From Shinella sp. SUS2 (GTDB lineage Bacteria > Pseudomonadota > Alphaproteobacteria > Rhizobiales > Rhizobiaceae): a stretch of 64,000 nt of DNA. The stretch covers positions 264,760 through 328,759 of the forward strand of contig NZ_KQ410732.1 of assembly GCF_001262505.1 (NCBI RefSeq), in the 5' to 3' direction. The notes under the pieces were generated by a model that was not told the DNA's origin, made no database searches, and saw nothing but the letters and a program-made list of their open reading frames with translations. Shown here piece after piece: positions 8,416 to 18,777 of this stretch; within the stretch, counting starts at the first letter, position 1, and the number at the start of each line of letters is the position of its first letter. The position numbers were made by a program, and so were the translations under genes.

Positions 8416-10853
8416 CCCTGCCATCCCATGCTGAGATCGTTGTCATCGGCGGCGGCATCATCGGCTGCTCGACAGCCTATCATCTCGCCCGCGACCACAA
8501 GGCGAACGTGATCCTCCTGGAGCAGGGCACGCTGACCTCGGGCTCGACCTGGCATGCGGCCGGTCTCGTCGGTCAGCTCCGTTCCTCGGCGTCGATCACC
8601 CGGGTGCTGAAATACTCCGTCGATCTCTACAAGGGCCTCGAAGCCGAGACAGGCCTTGCGACCGGCTGGAAGATGACGGGATGCCTGCGGCTCGCCACCA
8701 ACCAGGACCGCTGGACGGAGTTCCGCCGCCTCGCCACCACCGCCAGGAGCTTCGGCATGGACATGCATCTCCTGACGCCGCAGGAGGTCAAGGCCATGTG
8801 GCCGCTGATGGAGGTCGGCGACCTCGTCGGCGCAAGCTGGCTGCCGACGGACGGGCAGGCGAGCCCCTCGGACATCACCCAGTCGCTCGCAAGGGGCGCG
8901 CGCATGCACGGCGCGAAGATCGTCGAGAACGTGCGCGTGACGGGTTTCGACATCGAGGGCGGCTGTATCCGGCGCGTGCGCACGACGCTCGGGGACATCG
9001 CCTGCGAGAAGGTGGTCAATTGCGCCGGCCAGTGGGCGCGGCAGGTGGGCGCGATGGCCGGCATCAACGTGCCGCTGCAGCCGGTCAAGCACCAGTATAT
9101 CATCACGGAAACCGTGCCGGGGCTTGCAACCGATGCGCCGACGATCCGCGATCCGGATCGCCGCACCTACTTCAAGGAAGAGGTCGGCGGGCTCGTCATG
9201 GGTGGCTATGAGCCGAACCCGCAGCCCTGGACGACCGGCGATGTGCCGGATGAGTGGGCCTATCGGCTGTTCGATGACGATTTCGACCATTTCGAGCAGC
9301 ATATGGTGGAGGCGATCGCCCGCGTGCCGGCGCTGGAAAAGGTCGGCGTCAAGCAGATGATCAACGGACCGGAGAGTTTTACGCCCGACGGGAACTTCAT
9401 TCTTGGTGTGGCGCCGGAATGCAGCAACATGTTCGTCGGTGCGGGCTTCAACGCTTTCGGGATCGCGTCGGGCGGCGGGGCCGGCTGGGTGCTGGCGCAA
9501 TGGGTCGTTGATGGCGAGGCGCCGCTCGATCTCTGGGTGGTCGATATCCGCCGCTTCGCCGGCATGCACCGCGACCGTCAATGGGTGCTCGACCGCACGC
9601 TGGAGGCCTATGGCAAGCACTATACGATCGGCTTCCCGCACGAGGAATATGAAAGCGGGCGCCCGCGCGTCGTCTCGCCGCTCTACGAACGGCTGAAGGC
9701 GCATGGCGCGGTGTTCGGTTCCAAGCTCGGCTGGGAGCGGCCGAACTGGTTTGCGCCGAAGGGCACGGAGGCGCGGGACGTCTATTCGATGGGCCGGCAG
9801 AACTGGTTCTCGACGGTCGGCGACGAGCACCGCCATGTGCGTGAGGCCGTCGGCATCTTCGACCAATCCTCCTTCGCCAAATACGAGATGACGGGGCCGG
9901 ACGCGCTGAAGGCGCTCGACTGGATCTGCGCCAACGATGTCGGCAAGCCGGTGGGGCGGCTGACCTATACGCAGCTTCTCAACACCCGCGGCGGTATCGA
10001 GGCGGACCTGACGGTGGCGCGGCTCGCCGAGGAAAAGTTCTACATCGTGACGGGCACGGGCTTCCGCACCCATGATCTCGGCTGGATCACGGATCACCTT
10101 CCCGATGGTCTCGACGTGACGCTTTGCGATGTGACGGAGGATTTCGGCACGCTCTCGCTGATGGGGCCGAAGGCGCGCGACGTGCTGGCCGCGCTGGCCG
10201 ATGCCGATGTCTCCAATGTGGGCTTCCCCTTCGGCCATGTGCGGGAAATCGTGCTCGCCGGCCATGTCGTGCGGGCGCTGCGCGTCACCTATGTCGGTGA
10301 GCTCGGTTGGGAGCTGCATGTGCCGATCGATGCCATCGGCACGGTCTTCGACGCGCTGATGACGGCCGGTGCCCCGTTCGGCATCCGCCCTGTCGGCTAC
10401 CGCGCCCTGGAATCGCTGCGCCTCGAAAAGGGTTATCGTGCCTGGGGATCCGACATCACGCCGAACGACACCCCCCTCGATGCCGGTCTCGGCTGGGCGG
10501 TGAAGCTGCGCAAGAATACCGATTTCCTCGGCCGCCGGGCGCTGGAGGCCTTGCAAGGGGAAAAGCGCAGGAAGGCGCTGGCCGGCTTCACGGTCGACAA
10601 TCCCGATATCGTGCTCGTCGGCCGTGAGACGATCCTGCGCAACGGCGAGCCCGTCGGCTACCTCACCAGCGGCGGCTATGGCTACACGCTCGGCAAGAAT
10701 GTTGGCTACGGCTATGTGCGCCGCGCCGAGGGCGTGGACGACGATTTCCTGACAGGCGGCGATTATGAACTCGTCGTCGCCATGGAGCGCACGCCGGCAA
10801 AGATTCATCTCGAACCGCTCTACGACCCGGCCGGTGCGCGTGTGAAAGCCTGA
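8412..10853 (+). CDS. GcvT-family FAD-dependent dehydrogenase (dimethylglycine/sarcosine dehydrogenase-like)
   Basis: 813 residues, the normal length of the dimethylglycine dehydrogenase family. The N-terminal half (about 1-370) is a DAO-type flavoprotein with the dinucleotide motif VIGGGIIGCSTAYHLA, and STWHAAGLVGQLR resembles the covalent-FAD His region. A linker (FAO_M) follows. The C-terminal half (about 430-800) is a GcvT folate-binding aminomethyltransferase domain plus GCV_T_C, with YVGELGWELHVP and ESLRLEKGYRAWG. Known relatives strip N-methyl groups from dimethylglycine or sarcosine and pass formaldehyde to tetrahydrofolate. That agrees with a quaternary-amine importer upstream. ATGA overlap with the kinase-like gene. 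Confidence 0.9.
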   Translation: MTLPSHAEIVVIGGGIIGCSTAYHLARDHKANVILLEQGTLTSGSTWHAAGLVGQLRSSASITRVLKYSVDLYKGLEAETGLATGWKMTGCLRLATNQDRWTEFRRLATTARSFGMDMHLLTPQEVKAMWPLMEVGDLVGASWLPTDGQASPSDITQSLARGARMHGAKIVENVRVTGFDIEGGCIRRVRTTLGDIACEKVVNCAGQWARQVGAMAGINVPLQPVKHQYIITETVPGLATDAPTIRDPDRRTYFKEEVGGLVMGGYEPNPQPWTTGDVPDEWAYRLFDDDFDHFEQHMVEAIARVPALEKVGVKQMINGPESFTPDGNFILGVAPECSNMFVGAGFNAFGIASGGGAGWVLAQWVVDGEAPLDLWVVDIRRFAGMHRDRQWVLDRTLEAYGKHYTIGFPHEEYESGRPRVVSPLYERLKAHGAVFGSKLGWERPNWFAPKGTEARDVYSMGRQNWFSTVGDEHRHVREAVGIFDQSSFAKYEMTGPDALKALDWICANDVGKPVGRLTYTQLLNTRGGIEADLTVARLAEEKFYIVTGTGFRTHDLGWITDHLPDGLDVTLCDVTEDFGTLSLMGPKARDVLAALADADVSNVGFPFGHVREIVLAGHVVRALRVTYVGELGWELHVPIDAIGTVFDALMTAGAPFGIRPVGYRALESLRLEKGYRAWGSDITPNDTPLDAGLGWAVKLRKNTDFLGRRALEALQGEKRRKALAGFTVDNPDIVLVGRETILRNGEPVGYLTSGGYGYTLGKNVGYGYVRRAEGVDDDFLTGGDYELVVAMERTPAKIHLEPLYDPAGARVKA

Positions 10854-10859
10854 TCCTGA

Positions 10860-10885
10860 GGAAGGGAGGGCCCTCGGGCCTTCCC
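10860..10885 (+). terminator. Hairpin after the amine operon
   Basis: GGAAGG at 10860-10865 pairs with CCTTCC at 10879-10884 around an inner GAGGGCCCTC palindrome. No T run follows, so termination efficiency is uncertain. Confidence 0.4.
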
Positions 10886-10897
10886 GGAGAATGATTC

Positions 10898-10923
10898 ATA
10901 TAGTATACCCCCCTATAGTATAG
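10898..10923 (+). promoter_or_regulatory. DmeR operator overlapping the dmeRF promoter
   Basis: A 26-base inverted repeat with AT-rich arms (TAGTATA and TATAGTA) around a central run of six C. From memory it differs at only one end base from the inverted repeat reported in the Rhizobium leguminosarum dmeRF promoter. The G/C tract with flanking A/T repeats is also the known RcnR/CsoR-class site. It ends 18 bases before the dmeR start. Confidence 0.85.
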
Positions 10924-10941
10924 ATTCGAAGGACGACCTGC

Positions 10942-11214
10942 ATGGGCCACACCATCCAGCAGAAGGACAAGCTGATCGCCCGCGTGCGTCGCATTCGTGG
11001 CCAGATCGAGGGCATCGAACGGGCGCTGGAAGGCGAGGCGGGATGTGCGGAGATCATGCGCCAGCTCGCCTCGGTGCGCGGCGCGCTCGGCGGCCTCACG
11101 GCCGAGGTGATGGAGGATCACCTGCGTCACCATGTGATGGAGGCCGAAACGAAGGCGGACTGTCTTCAGGGCGGCGAGGAACTGATCGGGGTCATCCGGA
11201 CCTACATGAAATAG
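10942..11214 (+). CDS. dmeR: DmeR, Ni/Co-responsive repressor (RcnR/CsoR family)
   Basis: 90 residues, all-helical CsoR/RcnR family. The metal-binding fingerprint of the Ni/Co sensor RcnR is complete: His3 (MGHTIQ), Cys35 (EAGCAEIM), His60 and His64 (DHLRHHVME). Copper-type CsoR proteins instead use a Cys-His-Cys set. The protein is expected to sit on the inverted repeat just upstream and release it when nickel or cobalt binds, allowing the efflux pump gene downstream to be expressed. It is followed by a short hairpin and then dmeF. Confidence 0.9.
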   Translation: MGHTIQQKDKLIARVRRIRGQIEGIERALEGEAGCAEIMRQLASVRGALGGLTAEVMEDHLRHHVMEAETKADCLQGGEELIGVIRTYMK

Positions 11215-11220
11215 CGCAGT

Positions 11221-11236
11221 TCCCGCTACGGCGGGA
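11221..11236 (+). other. Small hairpin between dmeR and dmeF
   Basis: TCCCGC and GCGGGA pair perfectly around a TACG tetraloop directly after the dmeR stop. UACG is a known stable tetraloop. It has no T run and may modulate the repressor-to-pump ratio. Confidence 0.4.
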
Positions 11237-11300
11237 TGTACCGCGCAGCGGGACCTGTCGAAGGGATCCAGTCTCGCCGGCTACAACGAAAGGAAATCCC

Positions 11301-12290
11301 ATGGCAAACGACATGACGGCAAGGTCCACACACGAGCACGTCTTTCTCGGCACAGACCATAGCCGCAACGAGCGCAGGGTCTGGCTCGTCATCGCGCTGA
11401 CGGCCGGCATGATGGTGGCGGAAATCGTCGCGGGTGCGATCTACGGCTCGATGGCGCTGGTGGCAGATGGCTGGCACATGTCCACCCATGCCGGCGCCAT
11501 GTTGATCGCGGCGCTTGCCTATTCCTATGCGCGCCGGCATGCGCGCGACCCGCGCTTCACCTTCGGCACGGGAAAACTTGGCGATCTCGCTGGCTTTGCC
11601 AGCGCCATCATCCTCGCTTTCATTGCCCTGCTCATTGGCTGGGAAAGTTTCCAGCGCCTTGCCAACCCGGTCGAGATCCATTTCGGCCAGGCGATCGCCG
11701 TCGCCGTTGCCGGCCTTGCCGTGAACCTTGTCAGCGCCTGGCTGCTGCGGGACGATCACGCGCATCACCACCATGGCCATCACGGTCATGGCCATGGTCA
11801 TGGCGGGCACCATCATCACCACGACCATGATGATCATGATCACCATGCGCATGATCACCCGCATTCCGCGCGCGACAACAACCTGCGCGCCGCCTATCTG
11901 CATGTCCTGGCGGACGCACTGACCTCGATCCTTGCCATCGTGGCGCTGCTGGTCGGCCGGAGCTACGGCTGGCTCTGGGCAGATCCGCTGATGGGCGTGG
12001 TCGGGGCGCTGGTGATTGTGCGCTGGTCATGGAGCCTCATCCGCGAGACTGGCGGCGTGCTGATCGATGCGGTGCCGGAGGGCGGTGCGCTGGCGGACGG
12101 CATCCGCACGGCGCTGGAGCGCGGCGACGAGCGCATCACCGACCTGCATGTCTGGCAGGTTGGCCCGGGCCACCACGCCGCCATCGTTTCGCTGTCCTCG
12201 CCGCAGCCGAAGGCGCCGTCCGACTACAAGGCGCGGCTTGCCCATCTCGGTGCGCTGTCGCATGTGACCGTCGAGGTGCAGCCGGCCTGA
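11301..12290 (+). CDS. dmeF: DmeF, cation diffusion facilitator for Co/Ni efflux
   Basis: 329 residues starting at an ATG preceded by AAGGAAA; the frame stays open upstream but the first 86 codons there overlap dmeR and lack a start signal. It has the cation-efflux membrane domain, with metal-site segments VADGWHMSTHAG in the second membrane helix and HVLADALTS (HxxxD) in the fifth. A very His/Asp-rich cytoplasmic loop (about residues 150-195, many HH, HG and HD pairs) lies between helices four and five. A C-terminal cytoplasmic domain follows (VWQVGPGHHAAIVSLSS). Placement behind an RcnR-type repressor fits DmeF of rhizobia, which exports cobalt and nickel in exchange for protons. Confidence 0.92.
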   Translation: MANDMTARSTHEHVFLGTDHSRNERRVWLVIALTAGMMVAEIVAGAIYGSMALVADGWHMSTHAGAMLIAALAYSYARRHARDPRFTFGTGKLGDLAGFASAIILAFIALLIGWESFQRLANPVEIHFGQAIAVAVAGLAVNLVSAWLLRDDHAHHHHGHHGHGHGHGGHHHHHDHDDHDHHAHDHPHSARDNNLRAAYLHVLADALTSILAIVALLVGRSYGWLWADPLMGVVGALVIVRWSWSLIRETGGVLIDAVPEGGALADGIRTALERGDERITDLHVWQVGPGHHAAIVSLSSPQPKAPSDYKARLAHLGALSHVTVEVQPA

Positions 12291-12301
12291 CCGGCGCTGC
12301 C

Positions 12302-12943
12302 TCAGCCGTGGCGCAGCACCTTCAGCACGACGCCGCGGCTCGGCACGGTGCCCGTCTCGCCGGGCATCGAGACATAGGGCGCCGTTTCCTCGGCCCGCTC
12401 GAGGATGCCCCCGCGCTCCAGGGTAGCCAGACGGTCGGAAAAGCCGTCGTTCCAGAGCGTGTTCTTGACCGTCAGAACGAGGATGCCGCCTGGCCGTGTG
12501 ATGCGGATAAGCTCCGGTAGGCCCTCGACCCCGACATGGCCTGACGTGAAGACGCCGGCCGAGACGATGCCGGCGAAGTGACCGTCCGGGAAGGGCAGAG
12601 GATTGCCGAGGGCGGCGCGATGCAGAGCGGCATAGACGCTCTTTGCTGCCGCCCGGGCGAGCATGCCTTCGGAAATGTCGAGGCCCTCGACATGGGCATA
12701 GCCGAGGATCGCCAGCCACTCGCCGATGAGCCCGGTGCCGGCACCGGCATCGAGCAGGGGCGCGGCGCCACGCGGCAGGTGGCGCGCAAGCAGCGCAAGG
12801 CAGATCGACGGATGACGATAGCCGGCGCTCGCCATGTCGGCGTCGTAGGTCTCTGCCCAGCCGTCGTAGAGGGCTGCGACTTCCTCCGTGCCGCTTGCAT
12901 TGTAGACCGCGCCGAGTGCGCCCTCGTGATGCCCGTTTGCCAT
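12302..12943 (-). CDS. Class I SAM-dependent methyltransferase
   Basis: 213 residues. The SAM-binding motif I is LLDAGAGTGLIGEWL, the acidic post-I residue is in VEGLDISEGML, and ALGNPLPFPDGHFAGIVSAG holds the motif II/III region, as in UbiE-like small-molecule methyltransferases. The start is supported by GGGAGAAAAGG before the ATG. It is convergent with dmeF and divergent from the second choline-kinase-like gene. The substrate is unknown; the YDGWAETYDADM opening is typical of the williams-beuren/UbiE-like subgroup. Confidence 0.85.
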   Translation of the reverse strand: MANGHHEGALGAVYNASGTEEVAALYDGWAETYDADMASAGYRHPSICLALLARHLPRGAAPLLDAGAGTGLIGEWLAILGYAHVEGLDISEGMLARAAAKSVYAALHRAALGNPLPFPDGHFAGIVSAGVFTSGHVGVEGLPELIRITRPGGILVLTVKNTLWNDGFSDRLATLERGGILERAEETAPYVSMPGETGTVPSRGVVLKVLRHG

Positions 12944-13025
12944 AGCCTTTTCTCCCGTGTTCTGATGATGATAGCGAAAGGCCGAAATCTGTGAAACCGT
13001 CCCGGGCGGCCAAAAGGAGGTGTTG

Positions 13026-13928
<903 letters not shown>

Positions 13929-13931
<3 letters not shown>

Positions 13932-13942
13932 AAGATATTTCA
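13929..13942 (+). promoter_or_regulatory. Operator half-pair 1 for the sugar/polyol operon
   Basis: TGAAAGATATTTCA, an inverted repeat with TGAAA/TTTCA arms. It repeats almost exactly 44 bases downstream. Likely bound by the SorC-type regulator of the operon; inferred from position and symmetry. Confidence 0.55.
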
Positions 13943-13972
13943 GTCTCCGGGCTTGATTTCACCATTTGAGTA

Positions 13973-13986
13973 TGAAATATATTTCA
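13973..13986 (+). promoter_or_regulatory. Operator 2 for the sugar/polyol operon
   Basis: TGAAATATATTTCA is a perfect 14-base palindrome of the same type as the site at 13929-13942, centred 44 bases (about four helical turns) away. It lies just upstream of TTGACA at 14001-14006, the best -35 candidate for the operon, so binding here would affect transcription start directly. Confidence 0.6.
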
Positions 13987-14135
13987 ATGTCTGAATTATA
14001 TTGACACCCCCTCTGCTTTGCGATTAGTTGCCCATACCGGACTTCGAGGAGGAATTCCGGTCTTCACGGAGATCACCGGCGTCGGAACGACGCCCACGGG
14101 CTTTTTGGGAGGGGCTTTCGCCCCGAGGAGGATAC

Positions 14136-15164
14136 TTGCGCACTTTTCTGACGACGACCGCGATGGCGGTCCTTGCGACGACGCTCTTTGCCGGTTCCGC
14201 GGCGGCCGAAACGGAGAACCCGTTCCGCTGCAAGCCGGGCGAGAAATACGTCATGAATGTCATGGTCTCGGGCGTCGAATACTGGTTCCCGGTCTATGAA
14301 ATGTTCAAGCAGGCCGGCCAGCAGCTCGGCTGTGAGACGGAATACACCGGCACGCCGGAATATGACGTCAACAAGCAGATCGCCACCTTCGACCAGGCAC
14401 TGGCACAGAACCCGGCCGGCATTCTCGTCCACCCGATGAACTCCGACCCGTTCATCGAGCCGATCAACCGCGCCATCGACCAGGGCACGGCGGTGGTGAC
14501 CTTCGCTGCCGACTCGCCGCTTTCCAAGCGCGTCTCCTTCATCACCTCGGACAATACCCGCGAAGGCACCTATGCCGCCGATGCGATCGCCGAGAAGATG
14601 GGCGGCAAGGGCGAATATGCGGTCCTTGAAAATCCGGGTCAGGACAACCACGACAAGCGCATTTCCGCCTTCATCGCCCGCATGGAGGAGAAGTGGCCAG
14701 ACATGAAGCTGGTCGGCCGCGCTGCGTCCAACCAGGACCCGACCAAGGCCTATCAGGGCCTGTCGAGCCTCATCCAGGCCAACCCGAACCTCGGCGCGGT
14801 CTTCATGCCGGAAGCCAACTCCGCCATCGGCGCGGCGCAGGCCAACAAGGAAGCCGGCGGCAAGGTCCTCGTCATGTGCGCGGACGTCAACGCCAACATC
14901 CTTGACATGATCAAGGCCGGCGAAGTCTTCGGCTCGATCAACCCGAACCAGGGCATGCAGGGCTATATGGGCTTCATGCTGCTCTGGCTTGCCAAGCATC
15001 CGGAACTGATCGACCCGATGAACGACGCCAAGCGCTCCGGCTTCAACCCGATGAGCATCCCGGTTGTCGACAACGGCCTGTCCATCGTGACGGCGGAAAA
15101 TGCCGATGACTTCTACTGGGACAAGTACCTGAAGCGTCGCGGCACCAAGGGCATCGAGGAGTAA
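14136..15164 (+). CDS. Ribose-type sugar ABC transporter, periplasmic binding protein
   Basis: About 342 residues from a TTG start at 14136 that has AGGAGG four bases upstream; other in-frame starts further up lack such a site and would bury the signal peptide. The signal peptide is [21 protein letters not shown]. The mature protein has the periplasmic-binding type 1 fold, with [14 protein letters not shown] and [14 protein letters not shown] in the usual ligand-loop places. Known relatives bind pentoses, polyols or autoinducer-2-like compounds. It leads a ten-gene operon with ATPase, permease, SorC regulator and catabolic enzymes; the ligand is not identified. Confidence 0.88.
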   Translation: MRTFLTTTAMAVLATTLFAGSAAAETENPFRCKPGEKYVMNVMVSGVEYWFPVYEMFKQAGQQLGCETEYTGTPEYDVNKQIATFDQALAQNPAGILVHPMNSDPFIEPINRAIDQGTAVVTFAADSPLSKRVSFITSDNTREGTYAADAIAEKMGGKGEYAVLENPGQDNHDKRISAFIARMEEKWPDMKLVGRAASNQDPTKAYQGLSSLIQANPNLGAVFMPEANSAIGAAQANKEAGGKVLVMCADVNANILDMIKAGEVFGSINPNQGMQGYMGFMLLWLAKHPELIDPMNDAKRSGFNPMSIPVVDNGLSIVTAENADDFYWDKYLKRRGTKGIEE

Positions 15165-15180
15165 GCTTCCCAGGTGAACG

Positions 15181-15206
15181 CCATCCGCGCCGTGTGGCGC
15201 GGATGG
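15181..15206 (+). other. Strong hairpin between binding-protein and ATPase genes
   Basis: CCATCCGCGCC and GGCGCGGATGG form a perfect 11-base-pair stem with a GTGT loop. No T run follows. Its place right after the binding-protein gene suggests 3'-end protection of that message. Confidence 0.65.
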
Positions 15207-15229
15207 TTCCGGGAAGAAGGAGGAAGACG

Positions 15230-16756
15230 ATGGCGGAGCCGGTGCTCACCATTCATGGCGTGACCAAGCATTTCGGGGCGGTGAAGGCGTTGACCGAGGT
15301 CGACTTCACCCTGGAGCGCGGCGAAGTGCATGCGCTCTGCGGCGAGAACGGCGCCGGCAAGTCGACGCTGATGAACATCATCGCCGGCGTCCTGCAGCCG
15401 ACAGAGGGGGATATCCGCGTCGATGGCAAGGCCGTGCGCATCGCTTCGCCTGCCGCCGCACAGGCACTCGGCATCGGCCTCGTGCATCAGGAAATCGCGC
15501 TCTGCCCGGATGCGACGGTTGCCGAAAACATGTTCATGGCCGCCACCAACCGGCGCCGCTCGCCTTTCATGAACTACCGCGCTCTGGAGCGTGATGCGCA
15601 GGCCGTGATGAACCGCCTTGCCGCCATCGATGTCCGCCGCAAGGTGGCGGACCTGCCGATTTCCAGCCAGCAGCTCGTCGAGATCGCCAAGGCGCTGACG
15701 CTCGACTGCCGTGTGCTGATCCTCGACGAACCCACCGCTGCCCTCACCGAAACCGAGGCGCAGCAGCTCTTTTCCATCATCCGCGACCTCAAGGCGAACG
15801 GCATCTCGATCATCTATATCAGCCACCGTATGGCCGAGATCTTTTCGCTCTGCGACCGTGTGACCGTTTTTCGCGATGGCCGCTATGTCTGCACCGACCG
15901 TATCACCGATATCACGCCTGATGACGTGGTACGCCGCATGGTCGGACGCGAGATCACGCAGCTCTATCCGGACAAGCTTGGCGCGGGAGAAGCGCCCGGC
16001 ACGACGATCCTCGAGGTCGACCGCCTCGGTGACGGCGACCGTTTCCACGACGTCGGCTTCACTCTGCGCAAGGGCGAGATCCTCGGCATCGGCGGCCTGA
16101 TCGGCTCCGGCCGGACGGAGATCGCAGAGGGCATCTGCGGGCTGCGGCCGCACACGGCGGGTAGGGTGCGCCTGCACGGCGAGACACAGGCGATCCGCTC
16201 CTATGCGGATGCAGTGAGGGCCGGCATCGTCTACCTTTCTGAGGACCGCAAGGGATCCGGCGTCTTCCTCGATCTCTCCATCGCGCAGAACATCTCCGTG
16301 CTCGACCTCAAGTCGCTGACGAGCCCGCTCGGCCTGCTCGACGGCCGCGCCGAGGCAGCACTGGCGGAGGATTTTGCAAAGCGGCTCGCCGTGCGCATGG
16401 GCGGCATCGACGCGCCGGTAAAATCGCTTTCCGGCGGCAACCAGCAGAAGGTGGCCATCGCCAAGCAGCTCGCCGTCAAGCCGAAGGTCGTTCTGATGGA
16501 CGAACCGACGCGCGGTATCGATGTCGGGGCGAAGACGGAAATTCACCGCCTGCTGCGCGAGCTTGCACGCTCGGGCATCGGCATCGTCGTCATATCCTCG
16601 GAAATGCCGGAGCTGCTCGGGCTCTGCGACCGCGTGCTCGTTGTCCGGGAGGGACGCATCGCGGGTGAACTCGGCGCGGAGGAGATGACGGAGGAAGCCG
16701 TGATCCGGCTCGCTTCGGGCATGGGTACGGCAAGGGCGGCGAACCATGCCGCGTGA
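15230..16756 (+). CDS. Ribose-type sugar ABC transporter, double ATP-binding protein
   Basis: 508 residues from the ATG at 15230, which follows GAAGGAGGAAG. Two nucleotide-binding halves are present, as in RbsA/MglA. The first (about 1-235) has Walker [10 protein letters not shown] and Walker [11 protein letters not shown]. The second (about 245-500) has the usual degenerate Walker [10 protein letters not shown], the signature [15 protein letters not shown] and Walker [15 protein letters not shown]. It drives import through the permease encoded immediately downstream. Confidence 0.92.
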   Translation: MAEPVLTIHGVTKHFGAVKALTEVDFTLERGEVHALCGENGAGKSTLMNIIAGVLQPTEGDIRVDGKAVRIASPAAAQALGIGLVHQEIALCPDATVAENMFMAATNRRRSPFMNYRALERDAQAVMNRLAAIDVRRKVADLPISSQQLVEIAKALTLDCRVLILDEPTAALTETEAQQLFSIIRDLKANGISIIYISHRMAEIFSLCDRVTVFRDGRYVCTDRITDITPDDVVRRMVGREITQLYPDKLGAGEAPGTTILEVDRLGDGDRFHDVGFTLRKGEILGIGGLIGSGRTEIAEGICGLRPHTAGRVRLHGETQAIRSYADAVRAGIVYLSEDRKGSGVFLDLSIAQNISVLDLKSLTSPLGLLDGRAEAALAEDFAKRLAVRMGGIDAPVKSLSGGNQQKVAIAKQLAVKPKVVLMDEPTRGIDVGAKTEIHRLLRELARSGIGIVVISSEMPELLGLCDRVLVVREGRIAGELGAEEMTEEAVIRLASGMGTARAANHAA

Positions 16757-16778
16757 GAAGAAACTGGGAGAGACGGGA

Positions 16779-17768
16779 ATGGCAATCGACACGATGGCGG
16801 CAAGCACGCCGAAGACATCGTCCTTCAGGCGCATCGGTACCATGCGTGAGGCCGGGCTGATCGCGATCATCCTCGTGCTCTGCGTGATCATGAGCTTCGC
16901 CTCGCCGCACTTCCTGACGCTCGGTAATTTCCGCGCCATGCTGATGAGCTTTTCGGTGGAAGGCATCGTCGTCGTCGGCATGACGATCCTTCTGATCGTC
17001 GGCGGCATCGACCTTGCGGTCGGCTCCGTCGTCTGCTTCGCGATGGTGCTGTCCGGCTCGCTGTTCCTGGCCGGGCTCGATCCGTGGACGGCCTCGCTGA
17101 TCGGCATTCTCGCCTCGAGCGCCATCGGCGGCGCCATGGGCTTCTTCGTGACGGTCGTCGGCCTCAACCACTTCATCACGTCTCTGGCCGCGATGGTGAT
17201 CGTGCGCGGTCTCTGCCTCATCATCACCAAGGGTACGCCGCTGTCGCTCTTCACGCTGCCGGCCGGCTTCAAGGCGGTGGGCCAGGGCACCTTCTACGGT
17301 GTGCCGTATGTCATCCTGATCTTCGTCGCGGTCGTCATCCTGTTCGATTTCCTGCTGCGCCGGGCGACCGCGTTCCGCAAGGTCTTCTACACCGGCAGCA
17401 ACGAGAAGGCTGCGCTCTATTCCGGCATCAAGACCAACCAGGTGAAGTTCTGGGTAACGGTTCTGTGCTCCACCCTCGCCGGTGTCGCAGGCGTCATCTA
17501 CATGTCCCGCTTCGGTGCAGCGACGCCCACCTTCGGTGCCGGCATGGAGCTCAACATCATCGCTGCGGCCGTCATCGGCGGGGCTTCGCTCAGCGGCGGC
17601 TCGGGCACCATTCTTGGCGCCATCCTCGGCATCGCGCTGCTCTCGGTCGTCACCTCGTCGCTGATCCTGCTCAACGTCTCGGTCTACTGGCAGGACATGA
17701 TCAAGGGTTGCATCCTGCTATCGGCCGTCTCGATCGACCATTTCCTGCACAAGCGGAAGGCTTCCTGA
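16779..17768 (+). CDS. Ribose-type sugar ABC transporter, permease
   Basis: About 329 residues from the ATG at 16779 (GGGAGAGACGGG upstream); an earlier in-frame ATG at 16746 overlaps the ATPase gene. It belongs to the BPD_transp_2 (RbsC/AraH) family, with about ten hydrophobic helices and the conserved cytoplasmic loop YTGSNEKAALYSGIKTNQVK. GGASLSGGSGTILGAILGIA near the C-terminus is the typical family signature. Confidence 0.9.
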   Translation: MAIDTMAASTPKTSSFRRIGTMREAGLIAIILVLCVIMSFASPHFLTLGNFRAMLMSFSVEGIVVVGMTILLIVGGIDLAVGSVVCFAMVLSGSLFLAGLDPWTASLIGILASSAIGGAMGFFVTVVGLNHFITSLAAMVIVRGLCLIITKGTPLSLFTLPAGFKAVGQGTFYGVPYVILIFVAVVILFDFLLRRATAFRKVFYTGSNEKAALYSGIKTNQVKFWVTVLCSTLAGVAGVIYMSRFGAATPTFGAGMELNIIAAAVIGGASLSGGSGTILGAILGIALLSVVTSSLILLNVSVYWQDMIKGCILLSAVSIDHFLHKRKAS

Positions 17769-17769
17769 C

Positions 17770-18777
17770 ATGCCGATCGCCAAGCTGAAACCCAAGACGA
17801 CAGCGGCGCGTGAAGAGATCGTCATCGCCCGCCAGATGCACCAGGCGCTCGTGCTGCATTTCCTGGAAGGCCTGACGCAGGCGCAGATCGCCGACCAGCT
17901 CGGCCTGTCGCACGCCACCGTCAATCGCCTCATCAAGCGCGGCCGCCAGCTCGGCCTTGTGGAAATCAAGATCAAGTCGCCGGTCGAGCCGCTGGTCGAT
18001 ATGGAGGAACGGCTTCTGGCGCTCGGCGGCATCAGCCGCGCCGTCGTGGTGCCGACCGTCTCCGACAACCCGCAGACCGCCTTGCAAGCGGTGGGGGAGG
18101 CCGCAGCCCGGCTGCTGCTCGAAGAGATCGCCGATGGCGACACGATCTGCATCACCGGCGGCAAGGGCGTCAGCGCCGTCGTTGCCGGTCTGCAGGCCGC
18201 GCGACGCTTCGATGTCGAGGTCATTCCCGCAACGGGCTGTGTCCAGGGCAAACACTATACGGACGTCAACCACGTCTCGACGCTGATGGCCGAACGGCTC
18301 GGCGGGCGCTCCTACCAGATCCACGCACCGCTCTTTGCCGACGATGCCGAACAGCGCGCAATGCTGATGAACATGCGCTCCGTCGCCGACGTCTTCCAGC
18401 GGGCACGCGAGGCGAAGGTGGCGGTCGTCGGCATCGGCTCGATCATGAGCACGGATTCGACCTATTACGACCTGCATCCCTCCTCGAGCGAGGACCGCAA
18501 GGCGATCGAGCATTCCGGCGCAAGCTCGGAGCTGCTGGCCCATCTGCTCGACGGCGAGGGCCGGATCTGCGACTACAGCCTCAACCGTACCCTGGTCTCG
18601 CTGACGCTTCCGGAGTTCGCGTCCATCCCGACGAAGATCGGTGTCGCGAGCGGCTTCAACAAGGCCGGTTCCATTCTCAGCGTCCTGCGCGGCGATCATC
18701 TCGACACGCTCGTCACTGACGAGGCGACCGGTGCGCGCATTCTTGAACTGGCATCCGAAGAAGGAGTTTCCGCATGA
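17770..18777 (+). CDS. SorC/DeoR-type sugar-binding transcriptional regulator
   Basis: 335 residues. The N-terminal helix-turn-helix is LTQAQIADQLGLSHATVNRL (about residues 37-56). The remainder is the SorC sugar-binding domain, with ICITGGKGVSAVVAGL, VIPATGCVQG and KIGVASGFNKAGSILSVLRG in family positions. Members (SorC, LsrR, EryD, DeoR of Bacillus) respond to a phosphorylated or free pathway sugar. It is embedded in the operon, one base after the permease stop, and overlaps the next gene by ATGA. The palindromes at 13929-13986 are its probable operators. Confidence 0.9.
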   Translation: MPIAKLKPKTTAAREEIVIARQMHQALVLHFLEGLTQAQIADQLGLSHATVNRLIKRGRQLGLVEIKIKSPVEPLVDMEERLLALGGISRAVVVPTVSDNPQTALQAVGEAAARLLLEEIADGDTICITGGKGVSAVVAGLQAARRFDVEVIPATGCVQGKHYTDVNHVSTLMAERLGGRSYQIHAPLFADDAEQRAMLMNMRSVADVFQRAREAKVAVVGIGSIMSTDSTYYDLHPSSSEDRKAIEHSGASSELLAHLLDGEGRICDYSLNRTLVSLTLPEFASIPTKIGVASGFNKAGSILSVLRGDHLDTLVTDEATGARILELASEEGVSA

